Positions 51,987 through 60,811 of a stretch of DNA of 64,000 nt are shown here, piece after piece (the first letter of the stretch is position 1; the number at the start of each line of letters is the position of its first letter). The stretch covers positions 1 through 64,000 of the forward strand of contig JBBEBG010000036.1 in the NCBI GenBank assembly GCA_040882465.1. The letters are read 5' to 3'. The notes beneath the pieces are model-generated. The model saw only the letters and a list, made by a program, of their open reading frames with translations, was not told the origin of the DNA and made no database searches. Source of the stretch: Gemmatimonadota bacterium (GTDB taxonomy: Bacteria; Gemmatimonadota; Gemmatimonadetes; Longimicrobiales; Gaopeijiaceae). The position numbers and the translations under genes were made by a program.

Positions 51987-52936
51987 GCGACCTCCCGGGC
52001 CCATTGGGCCACCGCCTCCAGGTCGGAGGGGAGGGGCGCCTGAAACTTGAGGCTTTCCCCCGTCATCGGGTGCACGAACGCCAGCCGGGCCGCATGGAGG
52101 AACTGGCGGGGCACCTTCCGCGCCAGCTCCCGAGCCCAGAGGGTGTCCGGGCCGCCCATCCCCTTCTCCCAGCCGGCGCCGTACGTGGTGTCGCCCACCA
52201 CCGGATGGCCCAGGTACGCCAGGTGGACACGAATCTGGTGGGTCCGCCCGGTCTCCAGCCCCACGTCCAGGAGCTCCGCCGCGCGCCACCGCTCGCGCAC
52301 CCTGACCCGGGTCACCGCCCGCCGCCCTTCCGGAACCACCGCCATCCGGCGCCGTTCCCGCGGGTCCCGTCCGATGGCGGCATCTACCCGCACATGTGTT
52401 TCTGAAAGATGTCCCCACGCCGCCGCGAGGTACAGTCGGCGGACCTTCCGCTCCTTCAGGGCCAGGGACAGCGCCTGGTGCGTAGCCTCGTCTTTCGCCA
52501 CCACGAGGAGCCCGGAAGTGTCCCGATCCAGGCGATGCACGAGCCCGGGACGGAGCGTCCCCCCGATGCCGCCGAGGTCCTTCACGTGGTGGAGGAGGGC
52601 ATTCACGAGCGTCCCGGTCGGGTGTCCGGGCGCCGGGTGCACCACCATCCCCGCCGCCTTGTTCACGACGAGGAGATGGGGATCTTCGAAGACGACGTCG
52701 AGGGGGAGGTCCTCGGGAAGGACTTCCGAGGGACGCGGCGGGGGAACCTCGACCTCGATCCGATCCCCACCGGCGAGGGTCTCCGACTTCCGCGGAACCT
52801 CGCCATTGAGGAGAACACTCCCCTCGTCCACGAGCTGGGCGACACGAGTGCGGGAGAGCTCCAGCCGGGGAGCCAGCCAAGCGTCGAGCCGGTTCCCGTC
52901 GCCTTCCTCTTCCACGACGAGGACCCGCCGGGCCAC
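51983..52936 (-). CDS. rluD: RluD-family 23S rRNA pseudouridine synthase
   Basis: A 317-residue protein. An S4 RNA-binding domain (LDAWLAPRLELSRTRVAQLV) precedes the catalytic domain with the active-site motif GLVHRLDRDTSGLLVVAK. Length matches RluD (326). It modifies uridines in helix 69 of 23S rRNA. It is 2 bp after ileS and overlaps the DnaA-like gene. Confidence 0.92.
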   Translation of the reverse strand: MARRVLVVEEEGDGNRLDAWLAPRLELSRTRVAQLVDEGSVLLNGEVPRKSETLAGGDRIEVEVPPPRPSEVLPEDLPLDVVFEDPHLLVVNKAAGMVVHPAPGHPTGTLVNALLHHVKDLGGIGGTLRPGLVHRLDRDTSGLLVVAKDEATHQALSLALKERKVRRLYLAAAWGHLSETHVRVDAAIGRDPRERRRMAVVPEGRRAVTRVRVRERWRAAELLDVGLETGRTHQIRVHLAYLGHPVVGDTTYGAGWEKGMGGPDTLWARELARKVPRQFLHAARLAFVHPMTGESLKFQAPLPSDLEAVAQWAREVA

Positions 52937-52938
52937 CG

Positions 52939-55900
52939 CTACCCCGCCCGACTCAGCGCCAGCCGAACGGGGGCTCCATCTATTTCATCCTCCCGAACGG
53001 TCTCGTAGTCTCCACCACCTTCGTCGCTCCCGCCGCTGACTTCCAGCGCGAGCGTTTCGCGGGCGATGAAGTCGCGAAAGCTTCGCACGGCATCGCGGAC
53101 CTCGTCGGAACCCTGCACCCCGATCCTGATTCGGTCGGTGATCTCGAGCCCCGCGTCCTTCCGGAGCCGCTGGATCCGGTTCACCAGCTCGCGGGCCATT
53201 CCCTCCGTCCGGAGCTCCGCGTCGAGAGAGGGGTCGAGCGCCGCGGTGAATCCCTCCTCGGACTTCACGACCAGGTCGCCGGCGGCCTCCTCGACGATCT
53301 CGAGCCAGGCGGGATCCACGGGAACGGACTCACCGCCGAAGGCGATCGCAGCGCCTTCCCCCGAGCGGATCCGCAGCAGCTCGTCCTGCCCGAGGGCGCG
53401 GAGCGCGGAGGCCGCGGCTTCGCTTCCCTTCTGGAAGCGGGGCCCCAGGGCGCGGAAGTTGGGGCGCGCGACGAGCCGGACGAGATCCTCCGCCGAGTCG
53501 AGGAATCGGACTTCTTTCACGTTCAGCTCGTCCTTGAGGAGCGCCAGGAGCTCGGCGCGGGGACGGCGGGGACCGGGATGGACCGCATGAACGGTCCGGA
53601 GCGGCTGGCGGACGCGAATGCGCACTTCTTCGCGAGCCGCCCGCCCCAGGGAAACGAGTCGCCGCACGGCATCCATCTCCTCCTCGAGAGCCGTATCGCG
53701 CCGGCCGGATTCGGGGCGCGGAAAAGGGGCGAGGTGCGCGGAGCTTCCCCCGTCGAGGGCCCGGTGCAGCCAATCGGAAAAGAACGGAATGACCGGCCCC
53801 GTGAGGCGCGCCACCGTGAGAAGCGCCTCCCAAAGGGTGCGGAAAGCGGCGCGCGAGTCCCGCGAATCGGTGTTCCCCCAGAAGCGGGGGCGGGACCGCC
53901 GCACGAACCAGTTCGAGAGGTCCTCGTCCACGAAGTCGGCCACGAGCCGGTACGCCCGGGTAAGCTGGTAACCGTCGAGCTCCGCTCCGACCCCCGCGAC
54001 CGTGGCCTCGAGCCGGGAAAGGAGCCACCGATCGAGGACGCTCCGCTCGGCCGCCGCCGGGTCTTCGTCGCCGGGCGCCCAACCGTCCGCATTTCCGTAG
54101 AGCGCGAAAAACCGATAGCTGTTCAGCACGGTGTCGAAGAAGCGCCGCGCCGCCTCCCGCACCCCTTCCGGATCGTACCGTTTCGGCACCCAGGGATTCG
54201 AAGCGGTGATGAAGTACCAGCGAAGCGGATCCGCACCGAACTGCGCGACCGCGTCCCACGGGTCCACCGTGTTCCCCCGCGACTTGGACATCTTCTGCCC
54301 TTCGGCGTCGAGGATGAGCCCGTTCACGATCACGTTCCGGTAGGCCGGGCCCATGTCGAGCATCGTCCCGATCGCGAGAAGCGAATAAAACCACCCGCGC
54401 GTCTGATCGAGCGCCTCGCAAATGAAGTCGGCCGGGAAGTGGGCCCGGAACTCCGCGTCGTTTTCGTGCGGCCAGTGCCACTGCGCGTAAGGCATCGCAC
54501 CGGAATCGAACCAGACGTCGAGGACGGAGGGATCGCGGCGCATCGTGCCACCGCAGGCCGCGCACCCCCAGGTGACTTCGTCTATGTACGGGCGGTGCGG
54601 ATCGAACCCTTCCGGGAGCGGGCCGGCGCGGGCTTCGATTTCCGCCAGCGACCCGATCCATTCGGCGTGGGTGGGGTCCTGGTCACACCCCCACACCGGA
54701 AGTGGCGTCCCCCAGAAGCGGTCGCGGGACAGGGCCCAGTCCACATTATTCGCGAGCCATTCTCCGAAGCGCCCTTCCCCGACCTCGGGCGGATGCCACC
54801 CGATCTGGCCGTTGTTCTGGAGCATCTTCCCCTTGAGGCTCGAGGTCGCGGCAAACCAGGAGTCGCGCGCCATGTAGATGAGAGGCGACTCGCACCGCCA
54901 GCAATGCGGATAGGAGTGCGTCACCTTTCCAACGCGGAAGAGGACGCCGCGTCTTTCGAGCTCCTCCAGGAGCGCCGGATCCGCATCCTTCACGAAGACC
55001 CCGCCAACGAGGGGGATCTCCTCGCGGAAGCGTCCACGGTCGTCCACGGGGCGAAGGAGCGGAAATCCATGGCGCTGGCCGGACGCGTAATCGTCCGCGC
55101 CGAAAGCGGGGGCCATATGGACGACCCCCGATCCGTCGTCGGCGGAGACGAAGTCCTCCTCCACGACCCGCCAGCCGAGGGCGGCTTCTTCGGCCGTGAG
55201 AGGCACGAGGTCGAGGGGCCGGCGATAGCGGCGCCCCACGAGCTCCGTTCCGGAATACCGCCGGACGATCTCGGCGCCTTCCCCGAAAAGCGCCGGGACG
55301 CGCGCCTCCGCGAGGACGAGACGGCGTCCCTTCCAGGCGACCTCCGCGTACGTCAGCTCTCCCCGGACAGCGAGTGCCGTGTTCGAAGGGACGGTCCAGG
55401 GAGTCGTCGTCCAGACGAGGAAGGCCCGCCGCTCCGCGTCCGGGGCGCCGCCGTCGTCCAGCCAATCGCAGAGAAAATAAAGCGACGGATCCTCGATATC
55501 CTTGTACCCCTGCGCGACTTCGTGGGAGGAAAGCGCCGTGCCGCAGCGCGGGCAATAGGGGACGGACTTTTGCCCGCGGTAGAGGAGCCCCTTCCCCGCG
55601 AGCTCCTTCAGGATCCACCAGACCGACTCGATGTATTCGGTGTGGCAGGTCACATAGGGGCGCGAGTAGTCGAGCCAGTACCCGATCCGCTCCGAGAGCC
55701 TCTCCCACTCCTCCTTGTAGGTGAAGACGGACTCGAGGCAGACCTCGTTGAAACGCGCGATCCCCAGCTTTTCGATGTCGGGTTTTCCGGAGATCCCCAG
55801 CTTTCGTTCGGCCTCGATCTCGACGGGGAGCCCATGCGTATCCCACCCGGCGATCCGGGTGACGCTCCGACCGCGCATCGCCTGATAGCGGCAAACGAGA

Positions 55901-56106
55901 TCCTTGATCGTGCGCGAGATGATGTGGTGAAGACCCGGGCGGCCGTTCGCGGTGGGCGGGCCCTCGTAGAAGACGAAAGGCTCGCCCGCGGCGGTCGCGT
56001 CGAGGGTGCGGCGGAAGAGGTCTTCCTCCCGCCACCGTCCGAGAACCTCCTCCTCGAGTGCGAGGACGGAGGCGGGGGCTTCCGGATAACTCGAATTGCG
56101 CTTCAG
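52939..56106 (-). CDS. ileS: isoleucyl-tRNA synthetase, type 2, apparently starting at CTG
   Basis: About 1055 residues. The first signature reads PPTANGRPGLHH, that is GxHH instead of HIGH, which marks type-2 IleS; KMSKSRGNT is intact; the editing domain has GWDTHGLPVE and a CP1 region; the C-terminus carries zinc/anticodon parts (VPYCPRCG, CAACGG). The first ATG (55878) would remove the essential GxHH motif. In frame upstream the only near-start codon is CTG 56106-56104, preceded by GAGG 5 nt away and overlapping the pnp stop (CTGA). No ATG, GTG or TTG is available. Confidence 0.93.
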   Translation of the reverse strand: MKRNSSYPEAPASVLALEEEVLGRWREEDLFRRTLDATAAGEPFVFYEGPPTANGRPGLHHIISRTIKDLVCRYQAMRGRSVTRIAGWDTHGLPVEIEAERKLGISGKPDIEKLGIARFNEVCLESVFTYKEEWERLSERIGYWLDYSRPYVTCHTEYIESVWWILKELAGKGLLYRGQKSVPYCPRCGTALSSHEVAQGYKDIEDPSLYFLCDWLDDGGAPDAERRAFLVWTTTPWTVPSNTALAVRGELTYAEVAWKGRRLVLAEARVPALFGEGAEIVRRYSGTELVGRRYRRPLDLVPLTAEEAALGWRVVEEDFVSADDGSGVVHMAPAFGADDYASGQRHGFPLLRPVDDRGRFREEIPLVGGVFVKDADPALLEELERRGVLFRVGKVTHSYPHCWRCESPLIYMARDSWFAATSSLKGKMLQNNGQIGWHPPEVGEGRFGEWLANNVDWALSRDRFWGTPLPVWGCDQDPTHAEWIGSLAEIEARAGPLPEGFDPHRPYIDEVTWGCAACGGTMRRDPSVLDVWFDSGAMPYAQWHWPHENDAEFRAHFPADFICEALDQTRGWFYSLLAIGTMLDMGPAYRNVIVNGLILDAEGQKMSKSRGNTVDPWDAVAQFGADPLRWYFITASNPWVPKRYDPEGVREAARRFFDTVLNSYRFFALYGNADGWAPGDEDPAAAERSVLDRWLLSRLEATVAGVGAELDGYQLTRAYRLVADFVDEDLSNWFVRRSRPRFWGNTDSRDSRAAFRTLWEALLTVARLTGPVIPFFSDWLHRALDGGSSAHLAPFPRPESGRRDTALEEEMDAVRRLVSLGRAAREEVRIRVRQPLRTVHAVHPGPRRPRAELLALLKDELNVKEVRFLDSAEDLVRLVARPNFRALGPRFQKGSEAAASALRALGQDELLRIRSGEGAAIAFGGESVPVDPAWLEIVEEAAGDLVVKSEEGFTAALDPSLDAELRTEGMARELVNRIQRLRKDAGLEITDRIRIGVQGSDEVRDAVRSFRDFIARETLALEVSGGSDEGGGDYETVREDEIDGAPVRLALSRAG

Positions 56107-56942
56107 AGGTGCCTCACGACGTCGCGAATGAGGGCGGAAAGTTTGGGTTCGGCCTCGCCGGCCACCCGAATGATCGTGGGAATGTCCACGGGCTCGAGGG
56201 CGTCGGGGTGGCAGAGGTCGGTTACGATCATGATCCCGAGGACGCGCATTCCCATGTGGCGGGCGACGATGACTTCGGGGACCGTGGACATCCCGACGAC
56301 GTCCGCCCCGACGGTCCGTAGCATCCTGTATTCGGCGCGGGTCTCCAGGTTCGGCCCCACGACGGCCGCGTAGATCCCCCGCCCGAGCCGGAACCCGCGC
56401 GCTCCCGCGGCGTCGAGGGCGACCGCCTGGAGCGCCCGATCGAAGGGCTCCGACATGTCGGGGAATCGGGGTCCCAGATCGTCGAGGTTCGGCCCCACGA
56501 GGGGAGTGTCCCCCATCAGATTGATCTGATCGTCCAGGAGGACCAGGTCCCCGAGAGACATTCGGGGATCGAGCCCCCCACAGAGCCCCGAGATCACGAG
56601 AACTTCCGCGCCGAGAAGCCGGAGCACCCGGAGGGGGAAGGTCACCTCCTGAAGGGTGTACCCCTCGTAGCGGTGCAGCCGCCCCTGCATGGCCGCGATC
56701 GGGACTCCGTCCAACCGGCCCAGGACGAGCTGACCGGCATGAGTTTCAACCGTCGACTCGGGGAAGTGCGGGATCTCGCTGTATGGGATCACCGCTTCGG
56801 CCTCGATCGCGTGCGCCATCTCGCCGAGCCCGGTGCCGAGGATCACCAGCGCCTTCGGCGTGAGGGAGGTGCGCTTCCGAATTTCGTCGTGCGCCTCCCG
56901 GAAGGGGGCCAAAAGCTCCGTTCCGGACGGCCCCGCGCTCAC
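56103..56942 (-). CDS. purine-nucleoside phosphorylase
   Basis: A 279-residue trimeric-type PNP: VILGTGLGEMAHAIEAE, the phosphate/His motif AMQGRLHRYEGYTLQEVTFPLR (shortened here), VGPNLETRAEYRMLR, and VGMSTVPEVIVARH. It splits purine nucleosides with phosphate. Start GTG 56942 lies in a GTGA overlap with divIVA and has a strong GGAGGA site; the ATG at 56957 lies inside divIVA. GLCGGLD replaces the usual NAAGG loop. Confidence 0.9.
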   Translation of the reverse strand: MSAGPSGTELLAPFREAHDEIRKRTSLTPKALVILGTGLGEMAHAIEAEAVIPYSEIPHFPESTVETHAGQLVLGRLDGVPIAAMQGRLHRYEGYTLQEVTFPLRVLRLLGAEVLVISGLCGGLDPRMSLGDLVLLDDQINLMGDTPLVGPNLDDLGPRFPDMSEPFDRALQAVALDAAGARGFRLGRGIYAAVVGPNLETRAEYRMLRTVGADVVGMSTVPEVIVARHMGMRVLGIMIVTDLCHPDALEPVDIPTIIRVAGEAEPKLSALIRDVVRHL

Positions 56943-57529
56943 CAATCCTCCTTCCACTCCCCGTCTCCGATGCCTTCGGGCCTCTCACCCCCGGCGGGCG
57001 CGGGAGGTTCGGACTGGACCCCGAGATCCCCGCCCGGAGGATTCGACTCCTCGATCTCCACGACGTCCAGCTCACGTTCGAGGAGGGTGCGGTAGGCCCT
57101 GAGGAAGCGGTTCCGAGTCCGATTCAGCTCCTGCAACTCTCTGCGCCCCTCCTCGAGAGTCCGTTCCACTTCCTCCTTCGCCTCTTTCAGCTCGTCCTCC
57201 GCGCGCTTCCGGATTTCCTGGGCGGCGTTCTCCGCTTCACGCCGGGCCAGCTCCGCCTCGCGCCTGGCCTGATCGTGGATCTCGCCGCGAAGCTCCTGTG
57301 CCGTGACGAGGGCCTCCTGGACGGCCTTTTCGCGTCCTTCCTGCCCATGCACCTGCGCGGCGAGCCGTTCGCTCCGCTCCCGCAGGGTGAGGTTGTCGCG
57401 CACGAGCTCCTCGAGCCGGTCCGCGACCATCTCCAGGAAGGTGTCCACCTCCTGGGGATCGTAACCCCTCAGCCCGCGACCGAAGTCCCCTTTTTTTTTC
57501 CTGATGTCCAACGGAGTCAGGTCAATCAT
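56939..57529 (-). CDS. DivIVA-domain protein
   Basis: A 196-residue protein. The N-terminus MIDLTPLDIRKKKGDFGRGL and GYDPQEVDTFLEMVADRLEELV is the DivIVA lipid-binding domain; residues 55-150 form a coiled coil rich in E, R and A; the tail is Pro/Gly-rich. DivIVA-like proteins mark curved membrane and division sites. A run of nine A residues encodes the KKK. ATG 57529 overlaps the YggS stop. Confidence 0.88.
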   Translation of the reverse strand: MIDLTPLDIRKKKGDFGRGLRGYDPQEVDTFLEMVADRLEELVRDNLTLRERSERLAAQVHGQEGREKAVQEALVTAQELRGEIHDQARREAELARREAENAAQEIRKRAEDELKEAKEEVERTLEEGRRELQELNRTRNRFLRAYRTLLERELDVVEIEESNPPGGDLGVQSEPPAPAGGERPEGIGDGEWKEDW

Positions 57530-58224
57530 CCGCGGTACCCCCCCAGAAGAACCGTGCCCAGGCGCACCATCGTGCTTCCCTCTTCGACCGCCACCTCGAA
57601 GTCGTTCGACATCCCCATCGAAAGCTCCTTCCCTTCGTACGCGGGAAAACGCGCCCGCGCTTGTCCGTGCAACTCCCGAAGCGTACCGAAGGTTTTCCGG
57701 AGGAGGGCCTCGTCGGCGTAATACGGGGCCATCGTCATGAGCCCTTCGACCCGCAGAGTCCCGAGCGCCAGGATCCGCTCGAGGCCGTCGAGGGCGTCCG
57801 CCGGACCGAATCCCCCCTTCGTCTCCTCGCCGGAGGTGTTCACTTGCACCAGGACGGAGAGCGAGCCGCCGTCCCTTGGCGCGACCTCCTCGAGGCGCTC
57901 CGCGAGCCGGACCGAATCCACCGAGTGAAGGAGGTCCACGACAGCTCTGGCCTGGGGCGCCTTTCGCCTCTGGAGGTGCCCGATCATGTGCCACCGGGCC
58001 GCCTTGCGGCCGAAGCGGACCACCCACTCTTCGATCTGCTCGATCCGGTTCTCGGCGACGTCGCGGACCCCCGCGGCCAGAAGCGCCTCTATCGCCTCCC
58101 CAGGATGCTCCTTCGTCACCGCGATGATCCGGACCTCCGAGGGGTCGCGTCCCGCCCGCCGGGCCGCCTCGGCGATCCGATCCCGGACCTCGGGCAGAGT
58201 CTCCTCGAGTCGGGTTCCGTACAT
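57526..58224 (-). CDS. YggS/PLPBP pyridoxal-phosphate-binding protein
   Basis: A 232-residue alanine-racemase-fold protein with the PLP lysine in RIIAVTKEHPGEAI, the HMIGHLQRRKAP motif and SMGMSNDFEVAVEEGSTMVRLG. It binds PLP without catalysing a known reaction and keeps vitamin B6 and amino-acid pools balanced. It begins the coupled run yggS-divIVA-pnp-ileS-rluD. Confidence 0.92.
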   Translation of the reverse strand: MYGTRLEETLPEVRDRIAEAARRAGRDPSEVRIIAVTKEHPGEAIEALLAAGVRDVAENRIEQIEEWVVRFGRKAARWHMIGHLQRRKAPQARAVVDLLHSVDSVRLAERLEEVAPRDGGSLSVLVQVNTSGEETKGGFGPADALDGLERILALGTLRVEGLMTMAPYYADEALLRKTFGTLRELHGQARARFPAYEGKELSMGMSNDFEVAVEEGSTMVRLGTVLLGGYRG

Positions 58225-58307
58225 GGCAACGATCTTACCGCGTTCGGGCGGGAGAAGGAACGGTCGGAGGGGATTGTGCCGCGCGCCGGGACGATCCCCT
58301 GAACGCA

Positions 58308-58348
58308 GGAAGCCCCGCCGACCGACGAGCGGCCGGCGGGGCGCTTCC
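58308..58348 (-). terminator. GC-rich hairpin after tonB
   Basis: GGAAGCCCCGCCG and CGGCGGGGCGCTTCC form a stem of about 13 bp with one bulge, roughly 20 bp after the tonB stop. No T-run follows on either strand, so it may end transcription only weakly or protect the mRNA end. Confidence 0.4.
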
Positions 58349-58368
58349 GAACGACGTCCGGGCCTTGG

Positions 58369-59055
58369 TCAGTTCGACTGGAAGGTGACCGGAATGGACA
58401 CCCACACCGGCACCGGAGTCTCCCGGTTGAGCGCCGGCGTAAACCTGAACTGTAGTGCGGCGCGCATGGCCGCGTCGTCGAGCTGTGATTGCCCCGAGCT
58501 CTCATGGATCAGCGAGTTCTGCACGATCCCTTCCTCATTGATGAAGAAGTGCACGACGACGGTTCCGCCGACCCCGGCGTCGCGCAACATCGCCGGGTAC
58601 TCCCGCTCGAGAATCCGCTGGACCTCGGCCGCGTTCCGGAGCTCGGGCGCCACCTCGAAGGGGGTGAAGACCGGCTGGCTGGAGATGTCCACCGTTCCCT
58701 GCGTCGGGGGCGGAGGGAGGTCCGAGATCGGATTGTCCTCGAAGGTCGTCGGGGCAATCGTGATATCGTCGTCAATCTGAGCGTCCGTCACGACCGGGCT
58801 CGCCGGACGCGAAATTTGCTCGGGCGGCGGTGGGATCTCGATCTCCGGCGGGAGCTCGATCGCCGTCAGCTCCTCCATCGTGAAGCTCAGGTTGGAGGCT
58901 TGGAGATCCGGAAAAAAAGCGAGAAACGCGAAGTGCACGAAGGTCGCGACCACCATCGAGCTCCAGAACCAGGAGCTAAACGACTTCTTGAAGCGGTCGT
59001 TCGCGGTCTCGTAGAGGTCCACGTCCTCCGCCGAGTTGCTGGTTTCCTTGCTCAT
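58369..59055 (-). CDS. tonB: TonB-family energy transducer
   Basis: A 228-residue protein. One N-terminal membrane helix (MVVATFVHFAFLAFFP), a Pro-rich linker (ELPPEIEIPPPPEQ) and a C-terminal TonB domain (EYPAMLRDAGVGGTVVVHFF, AALQFRFTPALNRETPVPVW). It carries proton-motive energy to outer-membrane receptors. Overlaps the preceding exbD by 4 bp. Confidence 0.92.
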   Translation of the reverse strand: MSKETSNSAEDVDLYETANDRFKKSFSSWFWSSMVVATFVHFAFLAFFPDLQASNLSFTMEELTAIELPPEIEIPPPPEQISRPASPVVTDAQIDDDITIAPTTFEDNPISDLPPPPTQGTVDISSQPVFTPFEVAPELRNAAEVQRILEREYPAMLRDAGVGGTVVVHFFINEEGIVQNSLIHESSGQSQLDDAAMRAALQFRFTPALNRETPVPVWVSIPVTFQSN

Positions 59056-59501
59056 CGTCTCTCCCTCGTCATGCTGCGTTCGAGATCGGTACCGAACACT
59101 ACGTACACTGCACCGGCCTGCTTGAGTTGCTCCTGCACCTGGTCAACGAAGCGATACGGCACCGAGGCGTCGGCCCGGAGCGAAATTCGGAGCCTCTGCC
59201 CCGAATCCAGCCAGAGCGGCTGGACCATGTTCGCCACATCCTGCATCGGGATGAGGCGGTCGTTGATCCAGACGTCGCCGTTTCGCTCGACCCAGAGGTA
59301 CAAGATGTTGTCGCGCTTCTCGTCAATCTGCTCCGTGGCGACGGCGGCGGGCCATTCGATCTGGCGGTCTCCCTGGGTCCGGAATACGGTCGTCACCATG
59401 AAGAAGATGAGGAGAAGGAAGGCGATGTCCGCCAGCGAGGACGAAGGAATCTCGTCCGACGCCTTCGACTTCCTCTGAAAGCCTGCACCTTTGACCGGCA
59501 T
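59052..59501 (-). CDS. exbD: ExbD/TolR-family protein (second copy)
   Basis: A 149-residue protein: short basic N-terminus, single helix SSSLADIAFLLLIFFMVTTVF with the functional Asp (LAD), and a periplasmic domain. Partner of the ExbB-like protein at 59983 in the proton channel. It is the second of two adjacent ExbD genes. Confidence 0.9.
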   Translation of the reverse strand: MPVKGAGFQRKSKASDEIPSSSLADIAFLLLIFFMVTTVFRTQGDRQIEWPAAVATEQIDEKRDNILYLWVERNGDVWINDRLIPMQDVANMVQPLWLDSGQRLRISLRADASVPYRFVDQVQEQLKQAGAVYVVFGTDLERSMTRERR

Positions 59502-59505
59502 CGGA

Positions 59506-59931
59506 TCAGCCCTCCTCTAGAATCTGGAGGGAGACACGTTCGGCGCCCGCCAGTTGGAGCGCGTCGAGCACCGCGATCATATACCGGTGAGCGGCATCCG
59601 GATGTGTCTTCACGGCGGCGATGAGGTTCGGGTTCTGGGCGACCTCGGTCCGCCAGATCTGCTCCACCTCGCGGGCGGTGATCGTCGAGATGTTTTCGCT
59701 TTCGCCGCGCCGCAGAAGCACCGTCCCATCCGGCTGGACCGTGATGTGGAGCACGTTGCGCTGCGAGACCTCGACCTCCACCTCCGACTCCGGAAGCACC
59801 ACGGCCAGCCCCTTGTCCTTGGGGAAAGTCGTGGTCACCAGGAAAAAGACGAGAAGCAGGAACGCGATGTCCGCCATGGACGCGCTCGGGATCTCGTCGC
59901 TCACCTTCGACTTCTTGTTCAGAATCGCCAC
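59506..59931 (-). CDS. exbD: ExbD/TolR-family protein (first copy)
   Basis: A 141-residue protein with ASMADIAFLLLVFFLVTTTF, the ExbD membrane helix with its conserved Asp, and a small periplasmic domain. It shares the SDEIPS-xxAD opening with the other copy, pointing to duplication. Four bp separate the two genes. Confidence 0.9.
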   Translation of the reverse strand: MAILNKKSKVSDEIPSASMADIAFLLLVFFLVTTTFPKDKGLAVVLPESEVEVEVSQRNVLHITVQPDGTVLLRRGESENISTITAREVEQIWRTEVAQNPNLIAAVKTHPDAAHRYMIAVLDALQLAGAERVSLQILEEG

Positions 59932-59982
59932 GAAAATGCTCCTTGGGGAACCGTACCTTAGTGGTACCGGCGAGCGCCCGAG

Positions 59983-60651
59983 CTAGTTCCGGCCCGTCGT
60001 CTGCACCTTACCGCGCTTCTCCATATCCCAAACGAGATTCAACACCTGCTGGGTGCCCCTCTCCATGTCCGTGATGAGCTTGTCGATCCGCGTCACGAAC
60101 AAGTTGTAGCCGATGTTCACGGGAATCGCGATGACGAGCCCGGCGGCCGTCGTGAGAAGGGCCACCTTGATCCCTCCCGCAACGTTCGTGGGATCCACGG
60201 AGCCGGCCGATTCGATCGCGGCGAAGGCCATGATCATTCCGACGACAGTCCCGAGGAAACCCATGAGGGGCGCCACGTTCGCGACAGTCGCAAGAATCAC
60301 GAGCCCGCGCTCGAGAAAGCCGAGCTCGATCGTTCCCGTGGTGTCAATCGCCTGTTCCAACTCGTCCTCGCGGACCTTGCCGTCACGGATACGCCGGAGC
60401 CCGACCAGGAGGATCGCCGCCGTCGGCCCCGGGGTTTCCGTGCAACGGACGATCGCTTCGTCGATCCGGCCGGCCTCGGTCAGCTCACGGGTTTCGGCGA
60501 GGATCTTGTCGGTGTCGCGGTGGGCGACCCAGAGAGTCCACGCCTTCGCAAAAATGACCCCGAGCGCGATCAGGGAACAAAGGACGAGCGGGTACATCAT
60601 CAGCCCGCCATCCGCGAAGAGCGAAAGAAGGGTATAAGACGAGCCTTCCAA
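59983..60651 (-). CDS. exbB: ExbB/TolQ/MotA-family proton channel
   Basis: A 222-residue protein with three helices; the conserved block LATVANVAPLMGFLGTVVGMIMAF and GGIKVALLTTAAGLVIAIPVNI is typical of ExbB/TolQ. First gene of the tonB operon. About 160 bp separate it from cdaA. Confidence 0.93.
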   Translation of the reverse strand: MEGSSYTLLSLFADGGLMMYPLVLCSLIALGVIFAKAWTLWVAHRDTDKILAETRELTEAGRIDEAIVRCTETPGPTAAILLVGLRRIRDGKVREDELEQAIDTTGTIELGFLERGLVILATVANVAPLMGFLGTVVGMIMAFAAIESAGSVDPTNVAGGIKVALLTTAAGLVIAIPVNIGYNLFVTRIDKLITDMERGTQQVLNLVWDMEKRGKVQTTGRN

Positions 60652-60811
60652 ACGACGCTCCTTTCATGGTTTCGCGGCACAAGCCCGCCACCGGCCGGAA
60701 ACGGCCACGTTGCGGACCCCACGATGAACACGCGGCAATGTACGGAACCGCCGCCGGGCCTGTCAACGCGCCCGACGGCGCACGGGAACGGCCCGGCAGG
60801 CGGGGCTTTCC

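Noticed and set aside
50529-52043. A 504-codon + strand frame opposite the DnaA-like gene
   Set aside because: Shadow of the minus-strand gene; composition unlike a folded protein.
53578-56373. A 931-codon open frame on the + strand antisense to ileS
   Set aside because: It mirrors the codon pattern of ileS, has no recognisable domain or ribosome site, and such long shadow frames are expected in very GC-rich DNA.
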